Source: Euglena gracilis (taxonomy: Eukaryota > Euglenida > Euglenophyceae > Euglenales). Taken from it: a stretch of DNA of 64,000 nucleotides. This document shows positions 52,796 through 63,235 of the stretch, in pieces. Under the pieces are notes generated by a model that was not told the DNA's origin, did no database searches, and saw nothing but the letters and a program-made list of their open reading frames with translations. Within the stretch, counting starts at the first letter, position 1. Each line of letters begins with the position of its first letter. The DNA is taken from NCBI GenBank assembly GCA_039621445.1, contig CP154956.1, forward strand, positions 52,259,386-52,323,385, read 5' to 3'. A program made the translations under genes and the position numbers.

Positions 52796-55549
52796 GAACA
52801 CCCTTTTGGCCAGGTCAGTCAGAATGGCTGATGTGAAAGAGAACCTTGGGATGTGGCGGCGATAGAAGTTGAGGGCTCCGAGAAAACGTTGAAGGGACTT
52901 GAGATCTTTCACTTGGACACGCTGCAAAGCCTCAATTTTCTTTGTCGAGGGTTTCCACCAGCCATTTTCCAGTTGATATCCGAGGTACTCCAGACTTTCT
53001 TTCATGAACTCACACTTGCTAAGTTTGATTCTGAGGTGATCTTGTTGGGCGACTTCGAAAAACTCTCTCAAAATCTCATGGTGTTGTTCCAACGTGTGGG
53101 TTCCAATTCCAACATCATCAAAGAAGGCGGCAACCACACATCCTTGCTCCAGGAGTTCCTTGGCTTTGGGTCTGCGTCGAAAATCATCGATGACTTTGTT
53201 CATTAGCTCTTGGAACACTCCAGGGGCATTGCTCAAACCAAAAGGCATCACCCTCCATTTGTACACGCGTCCATTTGGCAAAATAAAGGCAGTCAACTCC
53301 TGGGCTCGGAGAGTCAACTCCACCTGCCAAAATCCAGAGCGCATGTCCAGTTTTGACTTGAAACGCAGGGCGGCCAGGCCTTCAACAGTGGCTTCAAGGT
53401 CCGGCAGAAAACCAACGTGGGGTACAGTCTTGCCATTCAGCTTGCTGTAATCACCAACAAGCCGTTTGGTTTTCGCAATTTTGGTTTCTTTGCCTTTGTC
53501 CTTCTCCACCAGGAATGAGCGAGAACAGAATCTCGGAAAATCTGAACCCTTGAATTCTTCCACCAATCCAGAGCTGATAAGTTCCTCAACCTGTCTTTCC
53601 ATCTCCAAAACATCAGGCTTCGGCATGGGAAAGCATTTCTCACGAACAGTCGAACCTTGAAATTCAGGTTTTAGCTCCAGATCCATGGATACCAGTTTCT
53701 TGCAGGTACCAGGGGGTGGCAATTCTCCAAAAACATCGGAAAATTCTTGTAGGATCGATTTGATTGTGGGCTCTGCGTCCAGCTTTTCCAATTCTTCATT
53801 GAACTCGCCATGCAAAATGTCCGATTCCTTCCACTGCTTTTGGGTTGCTTGCATTTGAAGATGTGTGTGCTCCTTTGGGTTGAACAGGGATGCAATTTGT
53901 TGGAAATCACTTCGGCAGGCGGGAAACGGGGAAGACGGTTTGGCCTTGGTGGACCACTCTCCCCCATTGAATTGTCGAACGGTTGAAACATCTTGGAGCA
54001 ATTCGGAAATCTGAAAAAATTGTGGGTCCACTTCACGGGTCAGTTCAGCCATGAACAAGTCCAAATCCCAGGTTGAATCAAGCTCAAAATCGTCTTTCAG
54101 GGAAATTGGCGAGAGTTCAGGCAGTTTGGGCTCACAGGGCTTTGATGGTGTGCAGGGAACAGGCGGTTTTGGCTCTTGGGCATCAACTTCCACAAAGACC
54201 TCCTTTGGTTTGTGAATGGCTTTCAGATCAGACAGACCAAGATTTTTGCATCTGCGATGGAGGTGTGCCAAAAGTCTTGGGTCAAGCTCAGACACACGAA
54301 TTCGGGTGCCGTCCACCACAGAAATCAGAGTCCCCCATTGGGGTTTTGGCAGGACCCTTTGATCTTTTTCGCGCATGAATACCTTTTCATCAGGCACACT
54401 GATCTGATCCACAGTCATTCTGTCCAACAGTCTTCTCCAATTTGTGCTCGAACCTCCACTCCAGTCAGGGGTCACAAGAACCACTTTGGCCCTGTCCATC
54501 CCAATTTTGGTCAATGTCTTTTCCAGTTTGGACCACGGCGGATTTGCCCACAGAAACTCAGACTCATTGGCCATCAATTTTGACCAGTCATATTTCCATG
54601 CGCCGTTTTCCTTCGAACAGTGGAGCAATTCATGGGCATTGCCTTGTGAAGCAAACAGGTCCACTCGGATTTTGGTTGGTTCAATTCCAAGATCATTCAG
54701 CGCTTTGGCTCGCAAAGTGGGTAGCAACGGCAAACATTCGATACATGGAGTAAATGTGTCCTTTTTCCTCAGGGGAATTGCCTCATCACCAATGACGAGA
54801 CGGGCAGGACGAAACATGATTCCAGAAACTTTGGGGTGGTTCAGGAAATCCATACCAAGAACAGCATCGAACGCGGTTGTATTCAGGACAAGCAGCTTTT
54901 GGTGAAAGTCGTTGTTCCCCAGATGCAGGGTGGTTTCAGCAACACCTTCCGAATACACAACAGTTCCATCGCCCATCTTGACAGGGACTGCCTTTTCTCT
55001 TTGGACAGGAAGCCCTTGGGAGAAACGGGTTGAAATGGCAGACGTGGTGGCCCCGGTATCAAGAACAGCCAGCACATTTCTTCCACCAATGTTGGTTTCC
55101 AAATACAACGTGGTGCTTGGTTTTCCCAGATATGAAATGGATTCGAATTTGCGCTTCTTTCCAGGGTCTTCACGGGAATTGGGGGGCGAATTGGCAGGCA
55201 AGTTTGACTGGGAGGCAGGACGGGGCGGCTGAGGCGAGGATTGGTTCAGACACTTCTTGTCCTCACGTTTTTTCGTCCAGCAGGCATCCTCATAGTGACC
55301 AACACGCTTGCAGTATTTGCAGGTTATTTTCGCCTTGAAATTTGGCTCGTTGCTGCTGTCTGCGGGGGGTCCACGGCCAGAAGGTTTGTTTTGGTTGGGA
55401 CCTTTGCCCTTGGACTTGCCTTTGCCAGGGTTGGTCGAACTTGGCTCATCACTTTCCCCAATCAGGTGGATTTTGGCAGATTTCTCACCACCGAAGGCTT
55501 TGGCTTGGGAATACAGAAAACGTTCCAGGGCATCGTCGGTGACTTTCTT
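52751..55549 (-). CDS. Pol: zinc knuckle, protease, methyltransferase-like domain, reverse transcriptase
   Basis: Open from the TGA at 55550 to a stop at 52751. In order: CKYCKRVGHYEDAC zinc knuckle (55320-55284); aspartic protease with VLAVLDTGATTS (DTG at about 55060-55052); a region at 54667-54416 reading RVDLFASQGNAHE, then EFLWANPPWSKLEK and VVLVTPDWSG, which has the layout of an N6-adenine methyltransferase-like domain including an NPPW motif; an acidic/proline-rich linker; and reverse transcriptase at about 53704-52802 with KLDMRSGFWQVEL (first aspartate), MPFGLSNAPGVFQ and AFFDDVGIG (FFDD in place of YxDD). RT copies the RNA into DNA; protease matures the polyprotein. A methyltransferase-like region between protease and RT is unusual. 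From 52795 the true frame moves into RNase H. Confidence 0.92.
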   Translation of the reverse strand, partial: KKVTDDALERFLYSQAKAFGGEKSAKIHLIGESDEPSSTNPGKGKSKGKGPNQNKPSGRGPPADSSNEPNFKAKITCKYCKRVGHYEDACWTKKREDKKCLNQSSPQPPRPASQSNLPANSPPNSREDPGKKRKFESISYLGKPSTTLYLETNIGGRNVLAVLDTGATTSAISTRFSQGLPVQREKAVPVKMGDGTVVYSEGVAETTLHLGNNDFHQKLLVLNTTAFDAVLGMDFLNHPKVSGIMFRPARLVIGDEAIPLRKKDTFTPCIECLPLLPTLRAKALNDLGIEPTKIRVDLFASQGNAHELLHCSKENGAWKYDWSKLMANESEFLWANPPWSKLEKTLTKIGMDRAKVVLVTPDWSGGSSTNWRRLLDRMTVDQISVPDEKVFMREKDQRVLPKPQWGTLISVVDGTRIRVSELDPRLLAHLHRRCKNLGLSDLKAIHKPKEVFVEVDAQEPKPPVPCTPSKPCEPKLPELSPISLKDDFELDSTWDLDLFMAELTREVDPQFFQISELLQDVSTVRQFNGGEWSTKAKPSSPFPACRSDFQQIASLFNPKEHTHLQMQATQKQWKESDILHGEFNEELEKLDAEPTIKSILQEFSDVFGELPPPGTCKKLVSMDLELKPEFQGSTVREKCFPMPKPDVLEMERQVEELISSGLVEEFKGSDFPRFCSRSFLVEKDKGKETKIAKTKRLVGDYSKLNGKTVPHVGFLPDLEATVEGLAALRFKSKLDMRSGFWQVELTLRAQELTAFILPNGRVYKWRVMPFGLSNAPGVFQELMNKVIDDFRRRPKAKELLEQGCVVAAFFDDVGIGTHTLEQHHEILREFFEVAQQDHLRIKLSKCEFMKESLEYLGYQLENGWWKPSTKKIEALQRVQVKDLKSLQRFLGALNFYRRHIPRFSFTSAILTDLAKRVFRSNGPMNINLLLRP

Positions 55550-57782
55550 TCACCAAAATTCTTTCAGGGAGTCAAAGGTCGAACATTTGTCACGGTTGCG
55601 TTCGTCAGCCCTCATGTCTTTCCATTGCTGGGGGTGAATTTTGGACACAAGCATCAGTAGCTTTTCTTGCTCACCCAGGGCATCAGGAGACATCCGGGAC
55701 AAAATGTCAGATAGTTCCACAAACAGCGCTTCAAGTTAGCAATGGCCAAAAGTTTTCAAAAGGCCTGAAATTTCAGTAAAATGAAATTTGCACGGTTTTA
55801 TTGCATTTGTCCATATTTTCATGAAATCTCAGAAAACTGAAATCTCAACAGTTTCAAAGCATTCGCGGTGATCGCGGACGGAAGGACTTCCTAATTGGGA
55901 ACAAAGCTGGTGTGCTCTCCCCTTGAAATTCGTTGTTTTTCTTTGTCTGGGACTCAGAATCGAACTATTTGAAGGATAAGGAATATATTGATGCAGTATT
56001 TATTGAACGTTGAAGCAGGTATGCGCCCCTGAAGGTGACTTTTGAGTTAGTTGACTTTTGAGATTGTTCTCCTGGTCTTTTCTGATGCATCTAGACCACT
56101 TTCAAAAATTTGCCATTTTTTTCCAAAATACGCTCTGCTGAGTGACAATTTTGAGTGCCACCCTCTTGTGTGGCAGGTCTTCTATTGTGCGTTCTGTTTT
56201 TCCATCATTTTCTGCCGGTCCATGTGGTTTTCTGGTGGTGTTTTACACGAAGGAACTTTTGCTTCCATTTCACAGAGAACACTTGCTGCAGTTCTGTCTT
56301 TGACCTGTGTTTTGGGAGTGTTTTCACCTGTCATTGTGTGCTTTTAATTTTAGGACATGTGGCTTCATTCTGGAATTTTGCCAGATTTGCCAATGTTCTT
56401 TTTTCCGTCCCATTTGTCCGTCATCCATGTTGTGTTTCATGTGTGATTCTTCCACTCACAGGTTCCACGTGTGGAATGTGAAGTTAGTGTGAAGTTTTAG
56501 TCAAAGAAGTTACAAAAGAAGAAGAAGACGTGAAGGTATTGGCAGCTCTTGTCAGGGTCCTGTGGTGTTTTCAGAAAAAACACAGGACTCTGTTGTTGTA
56601 AATTGCGCACTTTGTTTTTTGCTTTCTTTATTGGTTTTCTCTTTTGCTTGTGTTTCCAGCCTTTTTCTTCCTGAAATTTTAATCTGTCAAAAGGGTTTTC
56701 TTCTTGCAGCATGTTCTGAAAACTGGCACCCCCCCCAGTATCAGGGCTGTACGGGAATCCCCTCAACCTGGGGGGTTCCAACCCCCCCCCCCACCAGGGC
56801 TTTCCGTTTTCCTGGCGGCGCCAATTTTTAGTGCCGTGGTGAGCGATGGGTTTGCCCCCCCCCCCCGTACAGCCCAGCCAGTGGATTTCTGTTGAAAAAA
56901 CTTTTCGGAAGAAAAAGCTAGGATTTCAAGCTGGTGGCTTTGGGAAAGAAGATTGTAGTACCAAAGACCCCCTTTTTTGAACACGACGGCCTCCGCGGGA
57001 CTGCGTCCTAACTGCGGACGCAAAATTTTCTTACATCCAGGAAAGCAAAAGCCGTTAGCCCTTACTCCTTTTAAACGATGTTTTAAAGGCTAAAAAAGAT
57101 ACTCGGCCAGCGCAATGAAGCAGTTCATTTCCGCAGGAAGAAAATATTTACAGTCAATGAAAATCGAACTTTTCATGGTCCACGAAATTACTTACAAAAG
57201 CCGTGAAATTCCATGAAAATTACTTACGTGAAAGATTACGGCCTTTGCTACTTCAAGTTCACCGGGGGAAGGCTCTTTGGACAATTAGGGAAGCTTGGAA
57301 AGTTGGGCTCGGAGCGAAATGTCATTTTCAACCTTCGGGTAAACTTGCATCAGACGGGCGACAAATTCAGAAAATTCATCCACTTCTTCGGCAAGTCGTT
57401 CGACGACTCTCAAAACTTTGGGGGTTGAGGCGGCGATGGCCCAATCAAGTTGAATGCTGTCGGGCTGGTGTTCCACTCCGGTGAGGCGCATCCATCTTGA
57501 AAATGAGCGAATCCAAAATTCTGCATCCGAACCATCAAACTTTGGTAATTCCAGTCCAGGCACACGAGACACAAGACCAGGCTTTCGTTCAGTGTCGGAG
57601 GTGTCAGCAGACTTTTCTGGCTTTTCTGGCTTTCTGGCGATCAGTTTTGGAGGTCGGGGGGCGAAGGGTGACTGGGTAGTTGAGTGTTGCGAAACATGTG
57701 GGCTGCTTAATTCAAGTCCGGCGAGGCGGGCTTCAAGCTCAGCAATTTTCTGTGCAAACGACTCTTCACCAGCTTCAGACAT
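55550..57782 (-). pseudogene. Gag, interrupted by a hAT-like insertion and two stops
   Basis: Starts at ATG 57782 (MSEAGEESFAQKIAELEARL, a short coiled-coil), with a proline-rich segment, then GLELPKFDGSDAEFWIRSF and IQLDWAIAA of the retrotransposon capsid. A TAA lies at 57285. The frame continues to the target site at 57258, is cut by the 55737-57250 element, and resumes in the same reading frame after removing that element and one target copy (MSPDALGEQEKLLMLVSKI). A TGA at 55550-55552 separates this from the knuckle. Gag forms the particle and packages RNA. Confidence 0.85.
55737..57250. mobile_element. 1.5-kb hAT-like element in gag
   Basis: CTTCAAGT is duplicated at 55729-55736 and 57251-57258. 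The termini are TAGCAATGGCC and GGCCTTTGCTA. Removing it restores the gag frame. No transposase was recognised inside, so it is non-autonomous. A small G/C-run palindrome (56745-56873, ends GGCTGTACGGG) is nested in it. Confidence 0.85.
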
Positions 57783-57844
57783 TTTTTCCGTTTTGGTTCA
57801 ATCACTTTCTGAGTTGCAGGGTTGATAAACAGGTTGGGCAAACG

Positions 57845-58470
57845 GTCGCTCAAAATCGAGGTTTTGTTGCACTCAAAATCGGGTATTCTGCACTCAAAAT
57901 CAGAATGGGCTGCACTCAAAATCAAGGACAGACTGCACTCAAAATCTGGGGGGCTGGCAGGTAGGAAATGCAAACAGACTTCGTTGAAACTGGGTATCAA
58001 ATTGTCCAAACAAGTTGCACAACAAATTCAGAGTTGAGCAAACAAACAAGGTTGATAACCACGCCTGCAGAACAAAACCTCCAAACAGACTTTGTAAAGT
58101 TTGGGTTGAAAAGTTCAGAAACAAACTGACAACCAACTTTGGTGCAAAGAACTTTGGCAAACAAGTTGGCAAACAGACTTGCAGAAATTTGTCAACAATT
58201 CTGGCAGACAGACTTCCAAAACAGAATCACAAATCAGACTTGCCGACAATCTGTCAACCAACTGCTTGCCAAAACAGCCGTTGTCACTCAAAATCCTGGG
58301 GGTTGGCTGGTCAATGGGGGGATTTTGGCAAGCAGCTGGTCCGGCTGGTTGGCACTCAAAATCCGTTTGTGTTGGTGTGGCAATCTTCCAAACAGACTTC
58401 CAACAATCAAACAGCAAACAATCAAACCAACAAACTTCAAGTTTTCTGTCAGACAGACTTCCAAAGTGCA
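57845..58470. repeat. Leader with ACTCAAAATC and CAGACTT repeats
   Basis: Five closely spaced GCACTCAAAATC words (57858-57945) plus two more near 58290 and 58355, and about nine CAAACAGACTT-like words (57970-58460). This is the untranslated leader of the retrotransposon between primer site and gag. Confidence 0.7.
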
Positions 58471-58498
58471 GAAACACAGTTTCTACTACAAAAAAGAG

Positions 58499-59395
58499 GT
58501 CTCGGACGCCGGTTCTGTCCAAAGCCCGGCGTTCCAAACGCCGGTTCCGTCCGAAGGCGTTTTAAGCCGGCGTTTTAGAGACGCCGGGCTCAGGACAGAA
58601 CCGGCGTCCCCACCCTTCGGCCAAAGGACACTCCCAGGACCAATCTCCGACCACTTAACTGCAATGTCACACCACTTTGCACTTCACCAAATTCCGGCGA
58701 TCGCGAGGGTATTTCTGGCTGTGTCAATCGTCCAGGTATAAAATCACCCCTCGATCGAAAGCTCTTTTCATCAGACGACTGGCGATCACCACCAAATTCA
58801 GCCACGTCGCCTGGAGGTCTTATTTTCTGTCAGTGGGTAATCCTAATTTCACAACTCTGGTGCCCCCCCAAGGCCCTCAGGTCGTTGATTCGAAGAGGAA
58901 AAACGTTTCTGTAAGGTTTATTAAGCATCTTAAACCAAAAATCACTGAAAATTGCGACAAATTTCGACTCAGATTCTGGCCGATCCGACGATCGCGAGCG
59001 TATCTCGGGCTGCGTGCAACGTTAGGGTACCAAGTTACCCCTCGATCGAAAGCTCTTTTCAACAGACGACCAGCGGTGCTCATCAGACCTTTCCACGCTG
59101 CACGGTACTCTATTTCCAAATCTGGGCCAATTTTCACCAAATTTGGATATCCACCCTAGTGGTCCCCAGATGGCAAAATTCATTGTCCTTGATGGTTGAA
59201 ACACTCATACCAGCACCTTAGGGCCACTTTTGGGCACTTTTGGTGACATTTTTAGGAATGAAAATCGGACGCCGGGCTTTGGACAAAGCCGGCGTTCCTA
59301 ACGCCGGGCTTCAGGACAGAACCGGCGTCCGGAAGCCCGTGGGGGGGGACGCCGGTTCTGTCCTGAGCCCGGCGTCTCAAACGCCGGCTTAAACA
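58499..59395. mobile_element. Family A copy inserted in the retrotransposon leader
   Basis: Both ends are clusters of GACGCCGGTTCTGTCC-type palindromes. The outer edges GTTTTAAGCCGGCG (58558) and its near complement (59395) are inverted. The interior matches 31840-32430 and 61680-62380. No clear target duplication. Confidence 0.75.
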
Positions 59396-59850
59396 AACAA
59401 ACTTGCAAGAAACAAGGGCTTGGAGAGAGATGTTGGTAACAAATGTCCAAATTGAATTGTCACAATTTTTGCCTTGCAATTCAGAACTGCAGATTGAACA
59501 GTCCAAACAACCTTGCAAACAGAAGTGGTCAATGCAAATGCCAAAATCAATTTCAGAATCTGAATTCCAAAATCTCTCTCCAACAATCTTTCTGGGGGGG
59601 GGGTCGCAATGTAACACACTGTCGCTATGTACAACAGTGTAACAGTGAAGAACAGAAAACGTTCTACCTCCTCCGACGACTCTGCACCCAGAACTTGTTG
59701 TCCTCAAACTTGAAAACTTGAAAGATAAGGCCCCAGTGGCCACAGCAAATGCCAAAACCAGCTCCACCCAAAACTGCTCTGCACGAGGTCGAGGTTGTCC
59801 AGCAGCTGGCAACCACTACAACTTGAAAGTACGTAAGATCGTAGTACTCC

Positions 59851-59861
59851 TGCTGCTACCA
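59851..59861 (-). other. Primer-binding site
   Basis: TGGTAGCAGCAGG on the minus strand begins one base inside the 5' LTR end. Its first nine bases complement the CTGCTACCA 3' end typical of some initiator methionine tRNAs. Confidence 0.75.
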
Positions 59862-59862
59862 A

Positions 59863-60190
59863 TGTAACTTTTCTCCTTGAACTGGAACTTCTCCAAACAA
59901 CTTGATAGTTCTAAACTTGAAATCTCCTACCTCTTGTTATATTCTTGTCCAAGGTAAAGCCACAGGCAAAGCACGTAATGTGCACTGCCAAACACGATGA
60001 AGAACCACAGAACCAAAACTGTGAAGAGGAGGTGAGAGGAATGTACAATTACAGTAGCAAAGCTGTCCGCGAAGCAGTTGATAGTGAAATCCTCAGCAGC
60101 AGGGAGCTGCCAAGGAGGAGACATCGCAAAGCGACGCCTGGGTAAGGGAAAAGTGATCTGTCCACTGGTAAATCAGGCTACGGCGTTACA
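59863..60190 (-). repeat. 5' LTR
   Basis: TGTAACGCCG to GTTACA on the minus strand. The flanking primer site fixes its inner end. At its outer end a C-run element follows directly, hiding the target duplication. Confidence 0.92.
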
Positions 60191-60290
60191 CCCCCCTTCA
60201 TTGTCCCAACCACCTTTCCACTGGGACCCCAACAATAAGGGGGGGGACAATAAGGGGGAACGGCAGGGACAATAAGACAGGGGGCAGCGA
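60191..60290. mobile_element. C/G-run element abutting the LTR
   Basis: CCCCCCTTCATTGTCCC at the LTR edge and repeated GGGGGACAATAAGG on the other side. Same style as the ATATTGTCCC family at 51600-51780. Confidence 0.55.
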
Positions 60291-60794
60291 AAAACCTGGC
60301 AAAAAAATTTGGACCAAATAAATTTGGACCAAAGCAAAAAAAAAATGCTACCTCCATGCGCCTGCAGGGGTTGGAGCCCCCCCCGCCTATGTCAAAATTT
60401 TGCCCAAAAAGGCTTAACATAGAAGGGGTTCTGTTATTTGAGGGGGGGAAGAGGGCAGAAGGCAAGAGCAGCACTGGGGCGCAAGGGTGTGGACCCACCC
60501 ACGGAACCACACCAACCACACAAGGTGAGTGTATGTCCCTACATCGCTGGAATTACACCAAAGTTACTCACCCGGCCAGGGGGAGCAACAAAAGAGGACT
60601 GGTGCAAGGGATCCCTGGCCACTCACCACACAGCAACCTCGGCCAGAAGCGAAGAAGGCGCCGGCCATAAACAGACAATAAGCCCTGGTGCAACTAAGGG
60701 GGGGGGGTGCGGGGGGGGGGGGGGCGGAGCCCCCCCCCCCCCCCGCCTATGCCAAAGTGAGCCACAAAAACAACATAGCCCCCGAATATGTTGC

Positions 60795-61260
60795 CAACAT
60801 AGAAGGGATTTTGTTATTTGAGGCTCGGATGGGGGTGGAGGGGCAAGGCTGGATTGAGGTTGAGGTATTGAGGTTGAGGTTGAGGTTGAGGCTTTCCAAC
60901 CTCCATCTTTCCTCAATGTCACCTTAATGCCAAAATACAAAGGAAAACGACTCAACAACAAAGAGATTTGAAAGAAGTTTTTCAAAGAGAGGCAAACTGC
61001 CTGGATTTTTTCAATAATTGGGCATTTGGTCACTTATCTGCAGTTTTAATTCACCAACCCCCAACAATTTTCTTGTCTCCACCCACGTATGTTGTAAATT
61101 GACAAAAAGCTGCCAAACTTTGCCTTTGGGGACGGTTTTTTCAAGGGGAGATGGTCCCATTAAAGCTTTTTGTGAGGTCAACTATTTGAATTTTGGACAT
61201 TGAGGTGACATTGAGGTTGAGGTTGAGGTTGAGGTTGCCGACATTGAGGTTGAACTTTTT
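60795..61260. repeat. Duplicated segment, first copy, with TTGAGG repeats
   Basis: Matches 63236-63865 almost exactly apart from the insertion at 63490-63690. Contains GAGGTTGAGGTTGAGG tracts at both ends (60852-60893 and 61210-61255) that make the ends partly inverted-repeat-like. Noncoding. Confidence 0.8.
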
Positions 61261-61309
61261 TTTGAAATCCTCAACCTCAATCCCACCCTGGGAGGGGGAG
61301 TTTTCTGCC

Positions 61310-61545
61310 CTTCGTAATGCAGAATGCTTGCATTTCTAAAGGATTTTCATGTGATCTCTATTTCATCATGTGTTTTTTGCCCCTCCGGACCCCCATCAAG
61401 GGCCCACCGACCGCCACCGACCAAAGATTTCCATCTGAGGGTGTTTATGTTGGTGTAAGGCACTTATTTGGACCCATCTGCACCATTTCCGGGTGATTTG
61501 GGCCCGCCACAGACCATGACCACCGACTAGCCACCGACCGGGGGG
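61310..61545. repeat. Dispersed repeat of about 240 bp
   Basis: Same family as 62830-63090 and, inverted, 39710-39950. Part also at 35745-35815. Confidence 0.7.
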
Positions 61546-61549
61546 GGGG

Positions 61550-62380
61550 GGTTTAAACCGGCGTTTGGGGCGCCGGGTTCAGGACAGAACCGGCGTCCCC
61601 CCTACGGGTTTTCCGGACGCCGGTTCTGTCCTAGGTTTTGTCCAAAACCCGACGTCCGGTTTTCATTCCTAAAAATGTCACCAAAAGTGCCCAAAAGTGG
61701 CCCTAAGGTCCTGGTATGACTGTTTCAACCATCTAGGAAAATGAATTTTCAAATTTGGTGAAAATTGGCCCAGATTTGGAAATAGAGTACCGTGCGGCGT
61801 GGAAAGGAGCTTTGGCAGGGGGGGGGGGAGGGGGGGTCCCGAGGTCAGTTTTTTTTGCATTTTTTGGCACTTTTTGCTGTAATGTCTCAACACAGGGGGG
61901 GGAGGGTCCTGGGGTCCCAACTGTACTGCCAACCCCCCCCCCTCAAAAATTGGCCAAAACCGGCGCCTTCGGCCGAAGGCGCCGGAAAAAAAATTTTAGG
62001 GCCTTTTTTTGGTCTAAAAAGGCCATTTTTGGTGTCAAATTTTTCATCTGTCTCGGACGGGTCGGCATTAGGGGGGGGGGGTCCCAAAAATCCCAACTGT
62101 ACAGGGGGGGGAGGGGGGGGTCCCCAAAAAACCCCAACTGTACTGCCGTCGCCCCAAAGATCTGACGAGCACCGCTGGTCGTCTGTTGAAAAGAGCTTTC
62201 GATCGAGGGGTAACTTGGTACCCTAACGTTGCACGCAGCCTGAGATACGCTCGCGATCGTCGGATTGGTCAGAATCTAAGTCGAAATTTGTGGTAATTTT
62301 TAGTGATTTTTGGTTTAAGATGCTGAATAAACCTTACAGAAACCTTTTTTCGCTTCGAATCGACCACCCGAGGGGTCCTA
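61550..62380. repeat. Family A copy with a G/C-run insertion
   Basis: Begins GTTTAAACCGGCG with GACGCCGG palindromes and continues with the usual core (62205). The block 61803-62152, rich in G and C runs and containing GGCGCCTTCGGCC, interrupts it relative to 31930-31945. Confidence 0.7.
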
Positions 62381-62829
62381 GGGCGCCATTCCCCCCCCCC
62401 CTCCCCCACCAAACCGGACCCCCCTCGCCACGCCACCTTTTACATTTTTGATTTTGCAACCATGGTACACCTCCCTCCCATCCGAGACCCCCTCGCCCCG
62501 CCATTTTCCCGCCATTTCCCTCCTCCCCCCCCCCCTATTCGGACCCCTCGACACGGCATACCAACCCCCCAACACAGAAGGGATATTGTTATTTGAGGGG
62601 GGGGTGCGGGGGGGCTCTCCCCCCGCCTATGTCAAAATTTCGCACAGAAAGGACTGAGCCCTCCAAGTCTGTTGCCAACGTAGAAGGGATTTTGTTATTT
62701 GAGGGAGGTGGGGGGGGGGGGCGGAGCCCCCCCCGCCCGCCTGTGCCAAAGTGAGCCACAAAAACGACTTAGCCCCCGAGTATGTTGCCAACACAGAAGG
62801 GATTTTGTTATTTGAGGCTCGGATGCGGG

Positions 62830-63090
62830 TGGAGGGGGAGTTTTCTGCCCTTCGTAATGCAGAATGCTTGCATTTCTAAAGGATTTTCATGTAATGCCTG
62901 TTTCATCATTGGTTTTTTTTGCCCCTCCGGACCCCCATCAAGGGCCCACCGACCCCCACCGACCAAAGATTTCAATCTGAGGGCGTTTATGTTGGTGTTA
63001 GGCACTTATTTGGACCCATCTGCACCATTTCCGGGTGATTTGGGCCCGCCACAGACCATTTTTATGACCACCGACTGGCCACCGACTTGT
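62830..63090. repeat. Dispersed repeat of about 240 bp, second copy
   Basis: Direct copy of 61310-61545, with units of the ATAACAAAATCCCTTC repeat on its left side (62565-62820, opposite orientation). Confidence 0.7.
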
Positions 63091-63235
63091 TAGCATAAGA
63101 TTTTCTTCATGGGAGGGCTTAAAATTCGGCGGTTTTGACCTGTTAGTACATTATTATTAGAGTGGGTAGTCGGCCGGCCGACTAGTCGGCCCCACTAACC
63201 CCAACCCCGTCTTGCCGACTAATTACTGACCAGGC

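Larger units (their letters stand above)
47366..60190 (-). mobile_element. Ty3/gypsy chromovirus with nested insertions
   Basis: Complete from LTR to LTR on the minus strand: 5' LTR 60190-59863, tRNA primer site at 59861, leader, gag, zinc knuckle, protease, methyltransferase-like domain, reverse transcriptase, RNase H, integrase, chromodomain, purine tract and 3' LTR 47700-47366. The 12.8-kb length is inflated by secondary insertions at 58499-59395, 55737-57250, 51858-52066, 51600-51780, 50965-51190 and 49022-50333. Gag, protease and reverse transcriptase share one frame, so the original product was probably a single polyprotein. The copy cannot be functional: it has stops at 57285 and 55550, frameshifts near 52795 and 52515, and an inverted integrase core. 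The chromodomain and domain order identify the chromovirus branch. Confidence 0.92.

Noticed and set aside
52751-55549. FFDD in the reverse transcriptase as an inactivating change
   Set aside because: The second position tolerates variation, and aromatic residues at the first occur in retroelements. The element is dead for other reasons.
60190-60195. 5-bp target duplication of the LTR retrotransposon
   Set aside because: TTGAT on the left has no match on the right because a C-run element occupies the junction.
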